Source: Lycorma delicatula
Lineage: Eukaryota; Arthropoda; Insecta; Hemiptera; Fulgoridae
Reading direction: 5' to 3'
DNA length: 64,000 nt
Assembly (NCBI RefSeq): GCF_047948215.1
Contig: NC_134465.1
Span: 52,545,946-52,609,945 of the forward strand
Position numbers and translations under genes: made by a program. Positions 1-12,251 of this stretch are shown piece by piece; the first letter of the stretch is position 1, and every line of letters begins with the position of its first letter. The notes below the pieces were generated by a model, which saw only the letters and a program-made list of their open reading frames with translations, had not been told where the DNA came from and did not search any database.

Positions 1-8
1 TTGTTGGT

Positions 9-1260
9 AAGAAGGTCATTCAATAAGTCAATTAGAAGAAGACAGAAAAACAAATTATTTTGTGTAGATTTTTTTTATTTTTCAACATAATCTCCTTTTA
101 ACTCTACACACTTTTCCAAGCATTCCTCCAACTTTTTTAATCCGTTCAAAAAGTATCAGCAGGATTTCAGAAGGTCCTCAAAATAAGCATCTGTTTGGGC
201 AATGACCTCCTCGTTTGAGTGAACCATTGGCCGCCACGCCATTTTTTCAAGTTTGGAAATAAAAAAAAAATCACTAGGGGCCAAATCCAGTGGATGTTGT
301 AATAATCTGAACTTTAATTTCATAATTCTGGCCATCAAAACTGCACAGGTGTGCACCCATGCATTGTCTTGATGGAAGGGGATCTTTATCTTTTTCAAAT
401 GAGAATGTTTCTTCTTGATTTCTGTGCAATAACAACGCATAATACTCTCCAATTATTGTTTGTCCTTTTTCCAAGTAATCAGTGTAAATGATACCATGTG
501 CATCCCAAAAAAACCATGGCAATCACCTTACCGGCCAATTTCACCATCTTTGCCTTCTTCGGAGCCCATCCACCATCAAAAACCCATTGTTTTGACTGTT
601 CCTTTGTCTCTGGAGTGGAGTAGTGTATCCATGTTTTACCCAGTTATGCATCGATGCAGAAACTCATCAGGATTGCAACGGAAAAGCGCCAAAAGAGCCT
701 CAGAGTCAATCACACGATTGCATTTATTCTCCACTGAGAGCAAACACAACACCCATCTTGCCAAAATTTTTTCACGCAAAATTGATAACACTGTACCTTG
801 CAATATGTCTGTGGCCTCAACTAATTCACACACTTTGATTCATCGATTACTCAAAACCATATCGTGAATTTCAAGGATGGTCATATCCACTGGAGATCCC
901 AAATGATGTTCACCTTTTATGAATGTACAGTCACATTTAAACTCATTTACCCAATTGTAAACAGTTGCAAACACAGAAGCTGATGTGCCATGAACTTCAT
1001 CCATCTCAGCTTTGGTCTCTTTCGGTGTTAAGCCTTTCAAATATAAGTGTTTAATCACCACTTGAAACTCACTTTTTCAATTTTTCTAAATAAACAATAG
1101 TTTGTTGCTTCAATCGACTATGACAATGAAACTATGAGAAGGATACAGCTGAAACTTTAACTGCACTCTAGCAAAAAATGACGCTTACTAAAAGCAAACC
1201 ATTTTCGATACTAAAAGCGCCATCTCTTGGATTTTCTAAGGACTTATCGAACAACCCTCG
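9..1260 (-). mobile_element. Mariner element, transposase disabled
   Basis: Minus-strand mariner transposase in three frames: HTH region 1061-840 (LYLKGLTPKETKAEMDEVHG), middle 833-636 (LSVENKCNRVIDSEALLALF), catalytic parts 522-156 with FFWDAHGIIY, FHQDNAWVHTC and DLAPSDFFF (the D34D aspartates). Terminal repeats resemble each other around CATTCAATAAGTC (left) and GACTTATCGAACAACCCTCG (right, inverted). Frameshifts and stops break the ORF, so it is inactive. Confidence 0.85.
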
Positions 1261-1369
1261 TATCAACAACATAGCAGCTACGATAGAAATCCATAATCAA
1301 ATTGGTTAAGCAACCGCAGCATTTGCTTCCCTGAAGTTGTGCTTGTGGAAACAAAGCAACATTTCACTG

Positions 1370-1855
1370 AAAACCAAAGTTTGTCTTTTCCGAATCCTGA
1401 TCCTGCCAATTTTATTGTATGGAGCAGAAACGTGGACACTACTTAAGACAGGCACGAGCAAACTTGAAGTGTTCCAAATGTAATCCCTATGACAGATCAT
1501 CAGAGTCTCACTTCACGACCACATCCGAAATGAGGATATCCACTATTGCTGCAAACAATAGCCTACAATCGAGGAACAGATTCAAAAACAAAATTTGTGA
1601 TGGTTTGGCCATATCTGCAGAATGAGTGAAAACTGATTACCATACAAATTACTCTGGCATGAACGACCCACTTGTTGGAGAGTCCAACGAACAGCTCCAA
1701 AGAAAACATGGATCAAGCAGATAGAAGATGACATAAAAAACACAGGATAAAACTTAATGAGGCCAGGACAACGGTCACAGATCACCAAGCATGGGTTAGA
1801 GAAATCAGGCATTTGTGTCCGTTTATGTTATTCCAGGAAAGGTTTTAAGTCATCG
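1370..1855 (+). mobile_element. Non-LTR retrotransposon fragment, RT C-terminal end
   Basis: Frame-shifted remains of the segment after the reverse transcriptase: LPILLYGAETWTLL at about 1405-1450, then WFGHICRMSENRLPYKLL and LWHERPTCWRVQRTAPKKTW at about 1600-1710. This is the usual C-terminal region of LINE polyproteins. It is broken by several stops, has no 5' part, and is a different family from the element at 59.4 kb. Confidence 0.75.
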
Positions 1856-2044
1856 ATCAAGGCCCTAGCTCCCTTGATGGTTAAAATATTAAAAATATTC
1901 ATTATTTCTTTGCTCTCATGGAGGATGAAGTTGTAAATTAAATTAAGTTGATACTATTATTCTATCTTTTATAATTTAGTTTCTTTTTCAGGTTACTATA
2001 AAGCCGGAATAGTATAATTATTATTTATCAGTATTATTCTCACA

Positions 2045-2282
2045 ACCATGAAGATAATGTATAGTGATCCAGGGGGTGGAGCCCTCTAGGTAGATGGAAA
2101 TGGCGACTGAAGCAAGCTCTGCGGGTGTCCAGGGTGCCAGTTCCCCAGGCAAATTGGAAATGGTAAATGAATCGAACTCTTGTGGCTATGGGATAGGCCC
2201 CTTGGCCCTGGGAAGCCTAAGTTGGCTCCAGGATTCATCTGAGCTGACTGAGCCCTAGGGGTGCAGGTTCTGACTAGACAAG
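2045..2282. repeat. GC-rich island, probable transposon fragment
   Basis: About 240 bases of markedly higher GC than the flanks, with a loosely repeated unit (GGAAATGG at about 2096 and 2155, followed by cg/aATGAA). No ORF is recognisable. A compositionally similar block is at 63520-63680. Likely debris of a retroelement, but unassigned. Confidence 0.4.
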
Positions 2283-2428
2283 CCGACTAGTAATACAATA
2301 TATTAAATACAGGTACTAGATACCACTAAATATTGCGATATAAAATAATTTAAAGAAAATAAAAATAAAAACCGACTTCAAAATATAACACTAAAAAATT
2401 ACAAATAATTATATTTTTATTTATTAAC

Positions 2429-2617
2429 TAAAGTAAAAGTATTTAAAACAAATAACTATTTTTGAAGTCAGTGCTAGCCAACACAAGTTAAAAAACCTAT
2501 GATTTATATAATACAAATCCTACTTCAAACAATGTAAAATTGTTTTCTTTTTTTTTACTCGTGTTGGCTGACATCGACTTCAAAAATAGTTATTTGTTGT
2601 AAATACTTTTACTTTAC
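2429..2617. mobile_element. Small inverted-repeat (MITE-like) element
   Basis: Arms of about 65 bases face each other: TAAAGTAAAAGTATTTAAAA at the left matches the complement of AAATACTTTTACTTTA at the right, and TTTTGAAGTCAGTG...CCAACAC matches GTGTTGGCTGACATCGACTT. The spacer is about 60 bases. No coding capacity. Confidence 0.65.
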
Positions 2618-3554
2618 TTAATATAATACAGTTTATGTAGAGCAGTGCTTTTTTCCAGGTCAAATAAATACAAATCTACTACTTTAGCCATATAATTTAT
2701 CTCACAAGAATTTTAGTATATAACATCATTTTACCTTTAGAGCAGATGTTAGAACAAACCTTTTGTAAACTTTAAAATTAAATATTTCTTTTTCTTTGTT
2801 TTAAAAGTAAAATTTTTTCTTAATCTGATATTTTTCTCACAAATTCCATAAAAATATAATAATAGTATTAATATGAACTCATACTCTACAACTCATAAAT
2901 TAATCTTTTGTTTGTTTATTTGATCAAGCATAATCTGGTACTGGGAGTCTACCACATCTTCCAAGACTAACTTTGAACTTAACTACCCTGTTTTTAATTA
3001 CATAAAAACACTTCGATTTCATCAATTTTCTATAATATAAAATAAGATATTTAGAAAGAAAATTGGCCAAATGTTTTACTGTTTATATTAGATTATTAAA
3101 ACATGTACTTTCTGTGGAGTTAACCTAGAATGGATGGACTTTCGTATCTTAAATAGTTATTCCAATATACTAACTAAATAGAAATAAAAAAAGAAATGTC
3201 ATCAGCATCAGTGAATATTTTTAAGTATTTAATAATAGTGAAAAGATTTTAAAACATTTCTCTCATTTTATGACCAATAATAACTATAAATAGAAATCAC
3301 AAAAAAGTGAACTGAATAAAATTAATTTATTACTTAGAATGTGGTTTTTATTAAACACAAACATTAACCTAATTATATATTTATTCAGAACTGGAAAGTA
3401 AATGACCAAAAGTAGATAAAAAAGTTTACTGGAGTAAACAAAAAAGTATTAAAATGAACTGTGATAGTCATCTGCAATATTACAGCTCATACTTCATCAG
3501 TCCTGCTATGTTACTATAATAGAAATACAAACAAAAAATTATTACACAACAAAC
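2618..3554. other. AT-rich sequence downstream of INTS7 exon 6
   Basis: Very AT-rich intron of INTS7 with no recognisable exon, repeat boundary or conserved ORF. Confidence 0.5.
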
Positions 3555-3671
3555 CTGATCTGGTATTTCAACAAGTGTTGCAGATGCCAACTGTGTTAAT
3601 GTATTAAGAGTAACTCTTACAAATTCTTGAGCAGGATATTTTGGTAACAAATCAGTACACAGTTGGCGTAC
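3555..3671 (-). CDS. INTS7: INTS7 exon 6
   Basis: 39 codons, VRQLCTDLLPKYPAQEF to TLVEIPDQ, matching the family segment that follows HMHHD (an RQLL..L...YP pattern). Acceptor TTTGTACAG, donor GTTTGT, phase 0 at both ends. The next exon is not found between here and position 1, so the gene must continue off the left edge. Confidence 0.9.
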
Positions 3672-6600
3672 CTGTACAAATAGAAACAAATCATTGTTAA
3701 GTATTTGTTAGATTTGAATCCCAATAAGGCTGGGCATTTTTCAGTGACAACTGGATCCATCATGTGGCAGGTGTCTTACCCTTCACGGTCAAGATACCTC
3801 AAATCCAATATTACATATGATATTCCTACAAACCTTGTGTTTAGGAATTTATGTGTTGGATAAATCATATATAATGAAAAAAGCTAAACAAATTTGGTAG
3901 TGAATTCAATGACACTAATTACAGATTGAGAACATCTTTCACTGTACAACTCCTTTAGTAAATTACTATTTATATTTATTTTTTAAGCACAGAAGGTCAA
4001 AAAATATCACTGTTATTAAGTTAGAATAAGAATTGTCAAAACTTATGAATTGCCTTCATAAAACTTATGAAGGCAAAAAAGCTTTTAAGTCTTAAAAATG
4101 TTAAGAAAGATTTTTTTTTTTAAAGTAGCATCTTTTTTCAAAAAAAAATAAATTCTTTTTTCCTCAAAACAATTGGTTTACAAACCAGATAAAAGAAAAA
4201 CAATCAAAGATAGAATTATAGTGCCATTAAAATTAAACAAATAGAAATATTTTATTAATTTAAACCAAATTAAATTTGGTTCAATTAAAACCGAACATGC
4301 AGATCTGCATGTTCTGACATAAATATATTAAAAGATGAATTCAAGGCCTTATATAATTATGAAAAAAATACAAACAAATTAAAAATTTACAAACATAAAC
4401 TTTTATAAAGTTAAAAATTAATATTATGTAAAAGGATTTTTTTCTTATGAACTTTACACAAAAAGTCCTCACAAAAGACCTATAATAATGCATAGCCAAT
4501 AACATTTCAATTCAGTAAACCTTCTATTACAATTTTAATTTGATTGTTCAGCTTTAAAAATGAATTAATCTTTGTGCAATATTTTAAAACACTATTCAAT
4601 AAAATGTAAGCCAATTTATTCATGGTAGAGCATAACTAGCAGAGGGTGAAATTACACAATAATTTTGTATATGTGTACACTTTTATCCAGCTGATGCAGC
4701 ACTCATCATCCGTCATTGTATATATCTCTAAAGTAGAAAGGAACAAGTCTAAACTTCATAACCTTTGTCTTAACATATCTCTCTGTTCTTGCTGTGCTTT
4801 TTTTTAACAAAATAATCAGTGATAACTTGCATTTAAAGTATATGTACCAGGTTTCATTTAAAGGCCACACATTTTTAAATAGAATGAATCATTACACTTT
4901 TACGCATGAATATGATTATTACCATTGCAGCAGTAGAAGTATCATGATGCATATGCTGTAATATAGGAATTAATTGCAATTTCATATGTGCTGGTGTAGC
5001 AAGCCCTTGAATCATATCCGATATTTTATTGCACATACTTAATGCAAAGGATCTGAATAACAAAAAAGAGCGCAAAATTAATTTTACAGATTTACAGAAC
5101 AATTTACAAAAGTAAAATAGAAATAATATAAAAATGTTCTTCCCATCTATTAGAGGTTGCCATGCTGTTCTAATCATACATCAACCTACCTCCAAACATT
5201 ACTACATACACTTTCCTTATAATACCCAACAACTTAATCTAGCACCTTTTCCTATTTTCAATGACGTTCTTTCTTCTCTCATCATGCCCAAATCCAAACC
5301 GACTAATAAATCATATTCTACATTATTTAACAATTTTTCTAAATTAACACTTAAATGTATACAAGGAGTGATAAAAAATCAGCAAGAATTTTTCAATTCT
5401 GCATGCTATGGTACCTTAACAAAGCTCATCTTTATCCCACGCAATAATAGCACTACCTATAATTAATTTAACGTTTTCAGATATATTAAATGTGTAGTTC
5501 AAATTTTGCAGCTGAGTAATAATGACATATTTTATTACAAGCGCCGATTTATTTTGTTTGAAATGACAAAACAAAGATTTGCATAAATTTTATGTAAAAA
5601 ATGGAATAAAGTGCAGTAAAATAAGATGTAAGAAGAAAGGTTTTCAGCGAGCATTTTATGTCATCACAAAGGGTTGATATAAAACAGTTTAAATGGTACA
5701 GTTTCAAGAAGGACATAAAGTCATTGAAGATGACAAAAGGACTAGTACTCTAACAAATCAACACCCAATGAAAATGATGACAATACAAAGGATAATATAA
5801 TCCATAATCAAAGAATCGCTATCAGAGAAATTGTTGAAGAGGTGGGAATCTCTTATGGTTTGTTTGAAACAATTTTGACAGACACTTTGGGAATGAAACA
5901 AGCAGTAATAAAATTCATTCCAAAACTGTTGATTTTTCAACAAAAGCAACATCGCAGAACAATTGTTAGTTGATATCGCTGACAACTAAGAATTAATCAA
6001 ACATGTCATAACAGATGATAATAACCGGGTATATAGTTATGATATTGATATAAAGGCTCAATTATCCTGTGATGGAAGCTTGCTAAAGAACCAAAACTGA
6101 AAAAAGGAACACAAATTCGTTCAATAGAATTTCTTATGTTCTCCTTACTGGTTTTTCAATTACAATGACATTACCAGTTATGAATTGTTTTAATTGCAAT
6201 ATATTTTAACCTGACTCTTTTAATTTTATTGTTTTTTCTTCAATTACAATGATATCACCAGTTGTGAATCCTTACCACAATCTTGTGTGGTCAACAGCAG
6301 TATTATCAATTTTATGTCATTTTCATTAGGTGATCCAAAGAAAATTACCACAAATATAGGCAAACAATTCTTGAATTGAGCATGAAAATATTGCTCCAAC
6401 TCACACTTCATAATTAATTGTGATTATTTAGCCAAATATAACATGACATTGATGTTGCAGTCTTTATTTGATCCAGACATGTCACCCTGTAACATTTTCT
6501 TGCTCCAACTTATTAAGAAAACATTGAAAGGACAACAATTTTTGGTGATAGTTAAAAAAAATTAAATAACAATCGCTAAATGAACTTATTACACCAAAAG

Positions 6601-9600
6601 AAAATATTTAGAGGATTGGAAGAAACATTGGCATATGTGTATGTTCTTTGGGCAACTACTTTGAATGGGACTAAATCAATTTATTTAAATCATCAAATAA
6701 TTGTATTCAAATGGCTGCAACATTAAGAAAAGTAGAACAAGAATTACAAAAATATTTTAACAATTACAATTTTATCTTTCTCTAATTATCTATTTAATAA
6801 AACATCATATAGCATTTAAAAAATAATTTTTTTATAAATTATTCAATTTAAATTGCTTATTATTTGGTTACTTTGATCAAAATTTTATTAAAATTACATT
6901 AAAAAATCATTTCAATATCCTCTTTCTTTGTTTAAATATTATTTATAGAAGAAAGTTTACATATTTGACATGGCAAATACATACTTAAAATAATTGTTTA
7001 AAAAGTCTGTTAATCTACTGGTAAAAAAATTCATTTACTCCAATTTTATGGAAATAATATTTTTAAAAAACTTCTATAAATACACTAAAAAATTTTTAAT
7101 TGAAAAATAAATGCAAGATTCTCTCTTTAACAAATTTCACCAAATTTCATTAAATTTTTTTCTGAAAACCTGTCATATACAGTTGATGGCACTTTTTGTA
7201 CCACTACCCTTTAAATAAGGGTTAAATGAACAAATACAATAAAATACAAAATTTTATTGTATATTACAGTCATTTTCTAACGTCATCAATAAGGCTTTAT
7301 TAACAATGCCTTATACAACCCTAATGATAGGTCATAAAATATTTCTAGAAAAATTCTCAATAAACACAATTCCACACATTTTGAAAAAGAGTTTTTCTTT
7401 TTAATTTACACCAGTACAAACAATTTAAAAATTTCAAAATATGTTCTATTAATCAGAAATAAATAAAATTACAAGATACAGAGGCAGACTTACTTAGATT
7501 GAGCAGCAAATTGCATGGCAGCTTGTATAGCTGCTTCAACTTCAACAGAATCGTGCGAATCCAGACTTCGACGTATGCTGTGATGAACATGTTGCCGTTC
7601 TGGAATAATACCAGCCATACTTCCTAATGTGCGTAAACTAAGAGCTCTAGCAACCTGAAAAAAAATCAAAATAATAATTGTTATGCCGATCTACATGGCT
7701 GAGCAGTAGCGTCTTAGCCTTTCATCTGAAGGTTCAGGATTTGAATCCCAGTTAGGCATGGCAATTTTCATTCACTATAGATTTTCATTTTCATATTTCC
7801 ACATACAAGCTTGTTGGTGGGTCTGTGGTGAATTAATTCATCAGTCAAAATAACAGAGAAAAAATTAATTTGTTAAATTATATTATTTTGTAAAGTCAGT
7901 CAGCAATTGATGTCTGCCAACATAAAAAAAATATATATATATATACACATGTACATACGCTAGACCAAACACACAAGAACATTTCATAAAATCTAGGGGC
8001 AATCAATTAACTGATTCAAGATAATAGGACAAGTGAAAAGTTACACAACCAACATGAAAAACATACATATATAATATTTATAATATATTACAATATATAT
8101 TTTATAAATAATATATTAATACATTATATTACAATTTATAATATATTATATTATATCATATATATTTTAAGACTTAAATTTTAAGAAATAAATATTAAAT
8201 AATTTCATAGCTGTCAGTAATTTTATAAATGTTCAAAATCTGCAAAATAGGCATAAACTTGTTTGTTAGGTTAGTAGCCAATTTTTTTATGGTAGCAGCA
8301 CTGATATGGGATAGTTTGACTACAATGTTCTGTTTGTATCAATCGTGTAAAATTTCTGAACACTTTTTCTTTTAAATAAACCCAAAGAAAAAATTATATG
8401 GGATATAAATCTGGTAACATGGGTGGCCTAATACCACACACAATGACTTTCTCCCTAAAGAGATCATGTAGCAGCAACACTGTGTTATACACTATATGGA
8501 CTATTACACTGTCTTGCTGTAATCTGCAATTACATTCAACTTCTTTTAGCAGTGCTATGAAGTCAGTTGTAATCTGCTTGTGGCATTCAGATGTTTCTGG
8601 GAAAATACTGGATCCATAATTTTCTTCTGTTAACTTGCACACTAAATTCCAATCTTTTCTAAAGATAATGTAGTCACACAGAAACAAGAAGGTTCTCTGT
8701 ATTCACTATCAGTTGTTCCGACTGTTTACGTAGCCACTTACATGAAACCAACCATATGTCGTCACTAAATAAAATATTATTCATGATCCACATATGCAGC
8801 AAACAAATGCATAAACCCATTTGCAATAATTGAGTCTCTTTCTATGATCAAGTTCTCGTAATTCCTGTACGATATGAAAGTATGGTACTGAAATAATTTT
8901 TATTTCTTTGTGGCTTCAGAAATACTATATGATAAATCTTCTTATGGACTTATTTAAGATAGTCTTACTGACTTTTGACATCATTGAAAAGGTGGATGGA
9001 CACACTGAGTCGTCATTTAAGTCTGTTGGCCAGTCGGACTGTTTTTGTTCATCTACATTACTGGTTTCTCTAAAAAGAGCAACTATGCGTGAAAGTGCCG
9101 ACTAATTGAGAACGTTTGATAAAGGAAAAGCTACAACAGAATTTTACTCCTTTACACTATAAAAGATTTAACATGACACGAAAACCAAAGCTATTTTCTT
9201 TTAGAAAATACTATTAATTCCTTTCAGTAGGTAAATAAATTTATAATAAATAAATTTTACATTTCAGTATTCCCTGGGATAAAAATCAGAGAATAAGAAT
9301 GTTTAAATTAAATTATCAGCAATGAAAGTGAATACATAACATAAAAAAGTAATAACTTACAGGATCATTGGAATGAATAACACTAAATATTCTCCGCACA
9401 AACTCATCAATATTTAAAATTTTATCCAAATGTTTCTCACTTTGTTGACAAACACGGAGTACCCACAAACGTAGAAAATTATTACTGCGTTTAAACAGAC
9501 AAAAAAATAAAACAAATCATTTCATGCATCACAACAGAACATATAAATAAATGACAAATTTTAAAAGTATTTCTAAATTATTTAATTTTAAATTTAAATT

Positions 9601-12195
9601 ATAAAACTCAACCTTAGAATAAAACCAAATTACCTAAAAACAAATGTAAAAAAAAAAAACACTAAGACTAAGAATTAAGAAATTCATCTTCTGAAAATTT
9701 TATTTCATAACAACTAGCAGCACCAGGTGCAGATAATGAACAAAAGTTCTCAAACTTTTATAAGTATTCTTCCATACGAATAGGAATATATTCTTTTAAG
9801 TTATTAAAAACTCTTACACCATTTCATCTTTCTGATTAAGATATTTATTTAATATAAACATATATTCTTACAATAGATACAATTGTAATTTAACAATGTA
9901 TTACCATGTCAGTGGACTCATATTATGATAACCTTCATACAATTCTGAACAACATAATACTATTGTTGTATTTCAATTGTATTGCTATCAGATCATTCTG
10001 ATGGGCATTTGGCTGAAAATATGAAAGACAATCTTAAAAATAAGAACCATTTACTTAATTATAAAAATGTTTCATAATAAATAATACAAATGTTTTCTTA
10101 TTAAAACTTACTAAAACCTCACCCTAACTTTCAACAGAATTAATTTCAACATTAGGTATTTCTCATAGCAATCCAAAGCTTCAAAACTCTCCTTCTATCA
10201 TGTTGTGAACTATTTTTCACAAAAATTTCTCTTCCGTTTTTTGAATAAATGGAAATCACTTGAATCAAATCCAGACTGCATCATAACATGACTGCCCACA
10301 TTCCATCTAAACTTTCTCAGCAAATTGCAAATCACAACCACAAATTTATATACTGTCAGCTGTCCTTTCCCCTAATCAGTCAATTTTGAAGAGCACATCA
10401 AAATAAAGGGTTTGATAGCAGTCTTATGCAGTAATCAACAGGACACCAAATCAATCCTAAAGCTTCAAGCCTCCCATTTCTAGCATACCTTGAAGCAATA
10501 AAATTTCTCAGATGCATTTACAGATTTCGGTGTTGGTCTATTAAGTGACTAGTATTCATCTCTTTGGTACTGTATGATATAAAAATATTGCCATGTGTTC
10601 GCAGCTCGATCTGGATCTTGAGAGATTAACAATTGAAAATGTTTATATAATTACAATTTATTAGTTTAAAACATAAGTAAAACAAGACAAATCAGTAATA
10701 ATAATAAAAACAACAAACTACAATAATAAACAAATAATAATAATGGTAATTACAACCACAGCAACAAATAATGATACAATAAAAACAGTGGTTATAAATA
10801 AAACAGAATTTAAAGTAATCGTCAGGATTTATTTACAGGCAATTAAATATTAAAAACCAGAATTCAGTCCCAGTGACAAAAGACATTAGCATGATCACTA
10901 ATACAGTTTCAACAACTATCTTGTATTAACAACAATAGTACATTAGATAAGGTAAGTATAAAGTTCTTTCACTACAAATAGCTTTGCTGTTCACAAATAA
11001 AACTACCCTAACAATTTATAAATGAATTTAGTGCATCATGTTTTTCACTAATTGTCTAACAGTAACTCACCGAACCACTTCTTGTTTTCATGTATTGGAA
11101 TTACTTGTGATATGACCTTAATCGCATCGAACTTGTACTAGAAAGTCACTCCTTCACTGATCTCGTCGCAAAATACTCACTTTAAAGTCACATAATAATT
11201 CCTTGCTTAGAACTCTCTTGTAGAACTCCTTTCAACTCATCTTCCCTAGAGTATTTATACTCCTATCCTCTTGACCTACAGAACCAGACCCCAGGTAAGT
11301 GTGAGAATGATCTACCATGCCCTTTCATTTTCCTACTCTGGTTCCAGTAACTCTTCTCACAAAAAAACATCTGTTTAGATATGTCAGCAGGCAGTATTAC
11401 AAAGGACAATTATGTTAGGTATACAGTTAAACGATTATGTTAGCTTTACTAAAGCGTTTCCTTTTAGCCCCCTTTCTGGATTCCTCCCATTATTATATTT
11501 TCTACTACTTTCTTCTTAATTAGCAAGAATCTGTTATTCAGGTCCATTATACCGGTCTTGTTACAATATGTTTCAACAAGTTCAGAAATTTATTACCTCC
11601 TCCTTTAAATTGCCTCAAAAATTCAAAGCACACCTTTTACACGTTTGTTTGTGGTCCTCCATTAAGATATGCAAAACCCAAATTACATTAATCTTAATAT
11701 TGCCTAAATCTTAACTAAAAATGATCTAAAAAATTTTGTCTAAAAAAAATCTGGAAAAATTAGTTTCAAAACCAAACAGATGACCGGCTCTATTTTTGTT
11801 TTTACACTGACACAATTCTTCACGTCAGTAAAAATTGAAGAGTTGCCCAAAACTCATTAATTTCTTACAATTCTAAAATTTTATACTATTTTTGTACTTT
11901 ATTCCAATAAAACACTGAAACCAGTTTTCAATAAATTACTGCTAGTATCACATTTAGAAAATCTAAAATGTCTATCACTGTTCAACTCCAAAGATGGTAA
12001 TGTTATTTATTTATTGCATTTTAATAAAACTTCACATCCTAAAAGTAAGTATCCAATAAAAAGGATTGCAACTAGAAGTAAACTAAAACATAAAATTAAC
12101 AAACATAGACTTTGAATCCTAAATGTGGCAAACCCACAAAAGAAATTGTAGAAGAATGGTTATTACTTTTAAAATTGTCTTTTATTTCAAAGTTA

Positions 12196-12251
<56 letters not shown>

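Noticed and set aside
460..867. Plus-strand ORF of 135 codons
   Set aside because: It is antisense to the mariner transposase and has no family resemblance.
5134..5466. 110-codon ORF in INTS7 intron 4
   Set aside because: No recognisable domain, no splice or promoter context, and composition in keeping with a chance frame; not listed as a gene.
7684..7760. A tRNA gene
   Set aside because: A and B boxes exist, but the acceptor stem pairs poorly and the sequence continues as a SINE body shared with 3.71 kb.
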